This document shows positions 63,546 to 64,000 of a stretch of 64,000 nt of DNA, in pieces. Source of the DNA: Polynucleobacter bastaniensis (GTDB lineage: Bacteria; Pseudomonadota; Gammaproteobacteria; Burkholderiales; Burkholderiaceae). The notes below the pieces were generated by a model. It searched no databases. It saw only the letters and a program-made list of their open reading frames with translations, and was not told the DNA's origin. Both the position numbers and the translations under genes were made by a program. Position 1 is the stretch's first letter. Each line of letters begins with the position of its first letter. The stretch covers positions 1 to 64,000 of the forward strand of contig NZ_JACVOU010000001.1 of the NCBI RefSeq assembly GCF_018882205.1. The letters are read 5' to 3'.

Positions 63546-63713
63546 TGACTACCAATATGGTTATTGTATCGAGAAATATGGTGCAACGCAAGAATATTGA
63601 CCAAAATCAATTTTCTGATGCTTTTAAGGAAAAATTGCTGAGCAGCTAAGCCCCATTATTATTGTTAAACTATTGATAATATTGATTAATTTATTAAATT
63701 AGGGGTCACTAAC

Positions 63714-64000
63714 ATGGAATGTCAAGTAAGTTGGTTAGGTAATGGCAGCATGGCGTTTTCGGCAAAAACAGGCAGTGGCCACCAAGTCACAATGGACGGA
63801 CCGCCCGAAGCTGGAGGCAAAAATAGCGCCCCAAGACCTATGGAGCTGATTTTGGCGGGGACTGGAGGCTGCGCTGCCTTTGATGTGGTGGCAATCCTAC
63901 AAAAAGCTCGCCAAGAGGTTAGCACCTGCGATGTCCAGCTAACAGCTGAGCGGGCAGAGACTGAACCCAAAGTATTCACCAAAATTAACCTGCATTTCAA
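63714..64000 (+). CDS. OsmC family peroxiredoxin-like protein, N-terminal part
   Basis: The frame opens at ATG 63714, with AGGGG 9 bases upstream, and runs off the end of the window after 95 codons. It begins MECQVSWLGNGSMAFSAKTG and contains PRPMELILAGTGGCAAFDVV near residue 40. This is the OsmC/Ohr-family region holding the first redox-active cysteine. Such proteins reduce organic hydroperoxides or act as general stress factors. The second cysteine would lie beyond the window edge, so OsmC, Ohr and YhfA subgroups cannot be separated with confidence; the start resembles the YhfA type. Confidence 0.82.
   Translation, partial: MECQVSWLGNGSMAFSAKTGSGHQVTMDGPPEAGGKNSAPRPMELILAGTGGCAAFDVVAILQKARQEVSTCDVQLTAERAETEPKVFTKINLHF

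Larger units (their letters stand above)
63296..63713. other. Intergenic region upstream of rplM and the OsmC-family gene
   Basis: This 418-base gap has no credible ORF. On the minus strand, reading towards rplM, it contains a possible small-RNA unit ending at the terminator 63455-63483. An 8-bp hairpin follows at 63405-63430, then AT-rich sequence (TTGACT, TATAAC near 63310-63320) that may be the rplM promoter. On the plus strand the last 60 bases are AT-rich with AGGGG before the OsmC-family start. Confidence 0.6.

Noticed and set aside
1..64000. CRISPR arrays, prophage genes, toxin-antitoxin pairs or rRNA genes
   Set aside because: No regularly spaced repeats, phage structural genes, toxin-antitoxin gene pairs or rRNA sequence were seen on either strand.

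Overview
The window looks like a chromosomal segment of a free-living, streamlined betaproteobacterium, most likely Polynucleobacter (Burkholderiaceae). The base composition is moderate to low GC. The gene sets and orders are typical of that order: sucCD, recA-recX, lptD-surA-pdxA-rsmA, amgK-murU, dusB-fis-purH-ruvCAB, rplM-rpsI. Coding density is very high and many neighbouring genes share 4-base ATGA overlaps. The genus is inferred from protein recognition; no database search was possible.

Layout. 1-127: right end of an IS3-family insertion sequence, just downstream of a type IV pilin gene. 168-7.6 kb: pilin, TerC-type membrane protein, sucC-sucD, recA-recX with a near-perfect SOS box, a DUF2878 membrane protein, tRNA-Met(CAT), a Tat-signal fumarylpyruvate-hydrolase-like protein and an unknown secreted protein. 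7.7-28.3 kb is the accessory, catabolic part. It holds a MOSC protein, an MHS-type MFS carrier with a large periplasmic insert, a complete TRAP transporter followed by a gamma-glutamyltransferase-like enzyme, a TRIC/YicG channel and a zeta-class GST isomerase. Next come a Rieske oxygenase / ferredoxin / class II aldolase cluster with a divergent LysR regulator and DMT exporter, and an SAF-domain oxidoreductase. It ends with an unusual E2-E1 oxo-acid dehydrogenase pair, in which E2 has no lipoyl domain, opposite an Lrp/AsnC regulator and an SDR. 28.3-34.2 kb: AmtB, two small envelope proteins, HtpG, a rhodanese and a PF07399-type antiporter.

34.2-64 kb is core genome. It contains miaB-ybeY-ybeX-lnt, glyQ-glyS-gmhB-plsC, and the convergent rsmA-pdxA-surA-lptD operon. 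The amgK-murU-pepP-ubiH-like-dusB-fis-purH-ruvC-ruvA-ruvB run follows, then tyrS, anmK, erpA, argC, rplM-rpsI and the start of an OsmC-family gene cut by the window edge.

The genes fall into recognisable systems: TCA cycle (sucCD), SOS and recombination (recA, recX, ruvCAB), outer-membrane biogenesis (lptD, surA, lnt, gmhB, plsC) and peptidoglycan recycling (anmK, amgK, murU). Small-acid uptake and breakdown systems fill the accessory part. The most unusual objects are the lipoyl-less E2/E1/Lrp module with palindromic operators, the Rieske/aldolase cluster with no reductase, an orphan terminator suggesting a small RNA or leader upstream of rplM, and a hairpin inside the start of recX that may set the RecA:RecX ratio.
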